This document shows, one piece after another, positions 8,401 through 9,958 of a DNA stretch of 9,958 nt (positions within the stretch are counted from its first letter, which is position 1; every line of letters starts with the position of its first letter). This stretch comes from Bacteroidales bacterium (GTDB lineage: Bacteria; Bacteroidota; Bacteroidia; Bacteroidales; JAAUTT01), in assembly GCA_012031335.1 (NCBI GenBank), contig JAAUTT010000092.1, forward strand, positions 1 through 9,958. Reading direction: 5' to 3'. A model generated the notes under the pieces. The model was not told the origin of the DNA. It did not search any database and saw only the letters and a program-made list of their open reading frames with translations. A program made the position numbers and the translations under genes.

Positions 8401-9758
8401 CTCAGGAATATACACCCACAACAAGTTATAATTACACTGAACCGGGTATCTTTAAAGCCAAACTTCGGATTGAAACAGGTTTTGGGTGTTCCGATACTTT
8501 TAGCAGAACGATAAAAATATCAGGACCGAAAGGTCAGTTTGAAGTTACACCAAAACTAGCCTGTAAGGGTGATGAAATAACTTTTACCTTAACCGATACC
8601 TCAAATGTATATAGTTTTGAATGGGACCTGGGTGATGGTAATTTTTCCAAAGCCAATCCTGTCAAACACCACTATACCAGTGTAGGTGATAAAGCTGCAA
8701 AACTTATTCTTTCGGGAGATAACGGAAAATGTATTGCTCCTGCAATCGAGCAAACCATTTCCATTTATCAGGTAGTTGCAGGCATTAACATGTCCGATAC
8801 ATCGGCATGTGAAGGAACGGCCTTCGAATTCAAGAATTCTTCTATAGGAGCCAATAGTTATCAGTGGGATTTTGGCAATGGTAGCACTTCAACAATGGAA
8901 TCTCCCCAACAAATTTTACCAAAAGGCCTGTATAAAGTTGCTTTAAGTGTTGGCAGCGCTGAAGGATGCAGAGATACTGCCATTCAGTATGTAGTTGTAA
9001 ATGCTGTTCCTTTGTTATCGATTAGTAATGATACAACGATTTGTACCGGAGATACTGCTATCTTAAAAGCTTTTAGCAATCATTCCATAAATTGGTTACC
9101 TGTTGACGATTTGAGTTCAGCTAATAATGGAATCACCAAAGCAGGACCTAAACAGAGTTTGTATTACACAGCTTATGCAACCGATGCCTTATCGGGATGT
9201 TACAAAAAAGACTCAATATATGTTACTGTTCAACAGGTCCCTGAAATAGATCTGAATATCGAATCAACTTCTGTTATTGCGGGACGACCAGTTCAATTAA
9301 TTGCAAATACTGAAGATAATGCCATATTTGAATGGATTCCGGCTGATTTCCTTTCGTGCAGCAATTGTTTTAACCCTGTCTCAACAGCTCGTGTAACCAC
9401 AAATTATCTTTTAAAAGTGACCGATAAAAATAATTGTTTTACAGTGGAACATCCATTTGTCATCAATGTTGAGGAAGGAGAAAAAAGCTTTGATGTACCT
9501 ACAGCATTTACCCCTGGAGGAGGTGAGGCAAACAGTATTTTTAAGGTTCAGGGATATAATGTAAAACAGTTACTGGAATTTAAAATATACAACCGTTGGG
9601 GTAATCTGGTATTCTCAGGTACCGATCTGTCTCAGGGCTGGGACGGAACTTATCAGGGGAAAGCCCAACCGATAGATTCGTACGTTTATACTATAAAAGT
9701 TGAAACTTTCGATGGTAAAATTGAAACTAAAACCGGAACTCTTTTACTATTAAGATAA
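5408..9758 (+). CDS. SprB-like PKD-repeat surface adhesin with gliding-motility/T9SS type-B C-terminal domain, reading frame broken
   Basis: Restoring five single missing bases gives about 1451 residues. ATG 5408 opens a signal peptide (MKAKSTLLTCCIIFMAFSDI, then SAQ). About 14 PKD-type modules follow, each with a version of WDFGDG and a later GxYxVKLxV strand, then two Ig-like modules without PKD motifs. The last 91 residues (from base 9483) form the gliding-motility-associated C-terminal domain (TIGR04131/CHU_C): VPTAFTP, FKIYNRWGNLVFSG, GWDGTYQGK, SYVYTIKV and final LLLLR. Such domains direct export through the T9SS; SprB of Flavobacterium johnsoniae is the best-known cargo, at over 6000 residues, so this is a short relative. 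Frame breaks lie at 5986-5989, 6249-6251, 6300-6308, 6765-6769 and 7507-7514; 7632-9758 is one clean frame. The PorP/SprF and PorE-like genes, read in the opposite direction, are the likely export and anchoring partners. A role in adhesion or gliding is inferred; ligand unknown. Confidence 0.93.
5480..9482 (+). repeat. Protein-level array of about 16 Ig-like modules (14 PKD-type, 2 other)
   Basis: After frame restoration the region divides into modules of about 80-90 residues. Each begins with a strand such as ASFSI or ANFSA, has a Cys-Pro element (GCSPL, GCVPI, GCAPL), a WDFGDG-like turn, and near the end a D-x-G-C or similar second Cys, suggesting one disulphide per module. WDFGDG variants include YTWSFGNG, YLWDFGGG, CFWDFGDG, KWEFGDT, YLWDFGDT, SWDFGDG, VWDFGNG, EWDLGDG and QWDFGNG. 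The modules are diverged and do not form DNA-level tandem repeats, so the array is old. Confidence 0.85.
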
Positions 9759-9958
9759 GATAGGACTTGTATATTAAATTGCACCAAACTGAAAAGTTAA
9801 CTATTGGCTGACTCATCTTTTTGATATTCCCATTTTCGGATGAGCCATTGGTTGTTTTGATCTCATCCATATGAATCATTAACTTCTGTTTCATAATTCC
9901 CCAGGTATTTGTGGTATGTTTGGTCATTTTTGTGGTCCAGGTATGAATAAGGTCATCC
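9759..9958. other. Unassigned right edge
   Basis: Downstream of the adhesin gene I recognise no gene. A minus-strand frame is open from the window edge (9957) to a stop at 9727, 76 codons, with pieces such as HTWTTKMTKHTTNTWGIMKQ and KLMIHMDEIKTTNG. It could be the end of a gene lying to the right, but it matches no family I know and runs 32 bases into the adhesin gene. An imperfect inverted repeat (9804-9817 with 9839-9850, four unpaired bases on the left arm) could act as a transcription end but lacks a T-run. Confidence 0.25.

Noticed and set aside
8031..8514. Open frames on both strands within the adhesin's 3' half
   Set aside because: Shadows of the clean PKD frame 7632-9758, with no signal of their own.
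5408..9758. Reading the adhesin region as four separate PKD genes
   Set aside because: Only the first piece has a signal peptide and only the last has the sorting domain. The gaps between pieces continue PKD sequence in other frames, so it is one gene.
9804..9850. Imperfect inverted repeat downstream of the adhesin as an intrinsic terminator or IS end
   Set aside because: The arms are mismatched by a four-base bulge, the loop is about 21 bases, and no T-run or target-site duplication is visible.

Overview
The window comes from a member of the Bacteroidota, probably an uncultured one. The evidence is the pairing of a PorP/SprF outer-membrane protein with a PorE-like TPR/PD40/OmpA protein, next to a long PKD-repeat protein that ends in the gliding-motility-associated type IX secretion (T9SS) C-terminal domain. 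That combination is known only from this phylum. The DNA is AT-rich and shows no clear Shine-Dalgarno motifs, which also fits. I cannot place it below phylum.

Layout, left to right. Bases 1-167 (+) are the end of a YjbQ-family gene. Bases 225-1122 (+) encode an exported TPR protein, split by one frameshift. Bases 1161-2006 (-) encode a pappalysin-like (M43) secreted metalloprotease homologue whose zinc motif reads HQxxH instead of HExxH. Bases 2115-4235 (-) encode a PorE-like periplasmic protein, split by at least five frameshifts. Bases 4222-5232 (-) encode a PorP/SprF-family barrel that overlaps the PorE-like start by 14 bases. A 175-base AT-rich divergent region follows. Bases 5408-9758 (+) encode a SprB-like adhesin of about 1451 residues with about 16 Ig-like/PKD modules and a T9SS C-terminal domain, split by five frameshifts. 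The last 200 bases hold no gene I can name.

How the genes fit together: the adhesin is most simply read as a T9SS cargo of the SprB/type-B class. The PorP/SprF partner would serve its export or surface attachment, and the PorE-like protein would tie the assembly to peptidoglycan. The HQxxH protein lies 108 bases downstream of the PorE-like gene on the same strand and may be a third member of that unit.

The most notable technical fact is at least eleven frame breaks in 10 kb. At nearly every one, family-matching protein sequence continues at once in the next frame. Most look like single missing bases, often in homopolymers. This suggests uncorrected indels in the assembly more than true gene decay, so I annotate these as whole genes with broken frames. 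I see no RNA gene, CRISPR array, insertion sequence or tandem DNA repeat.
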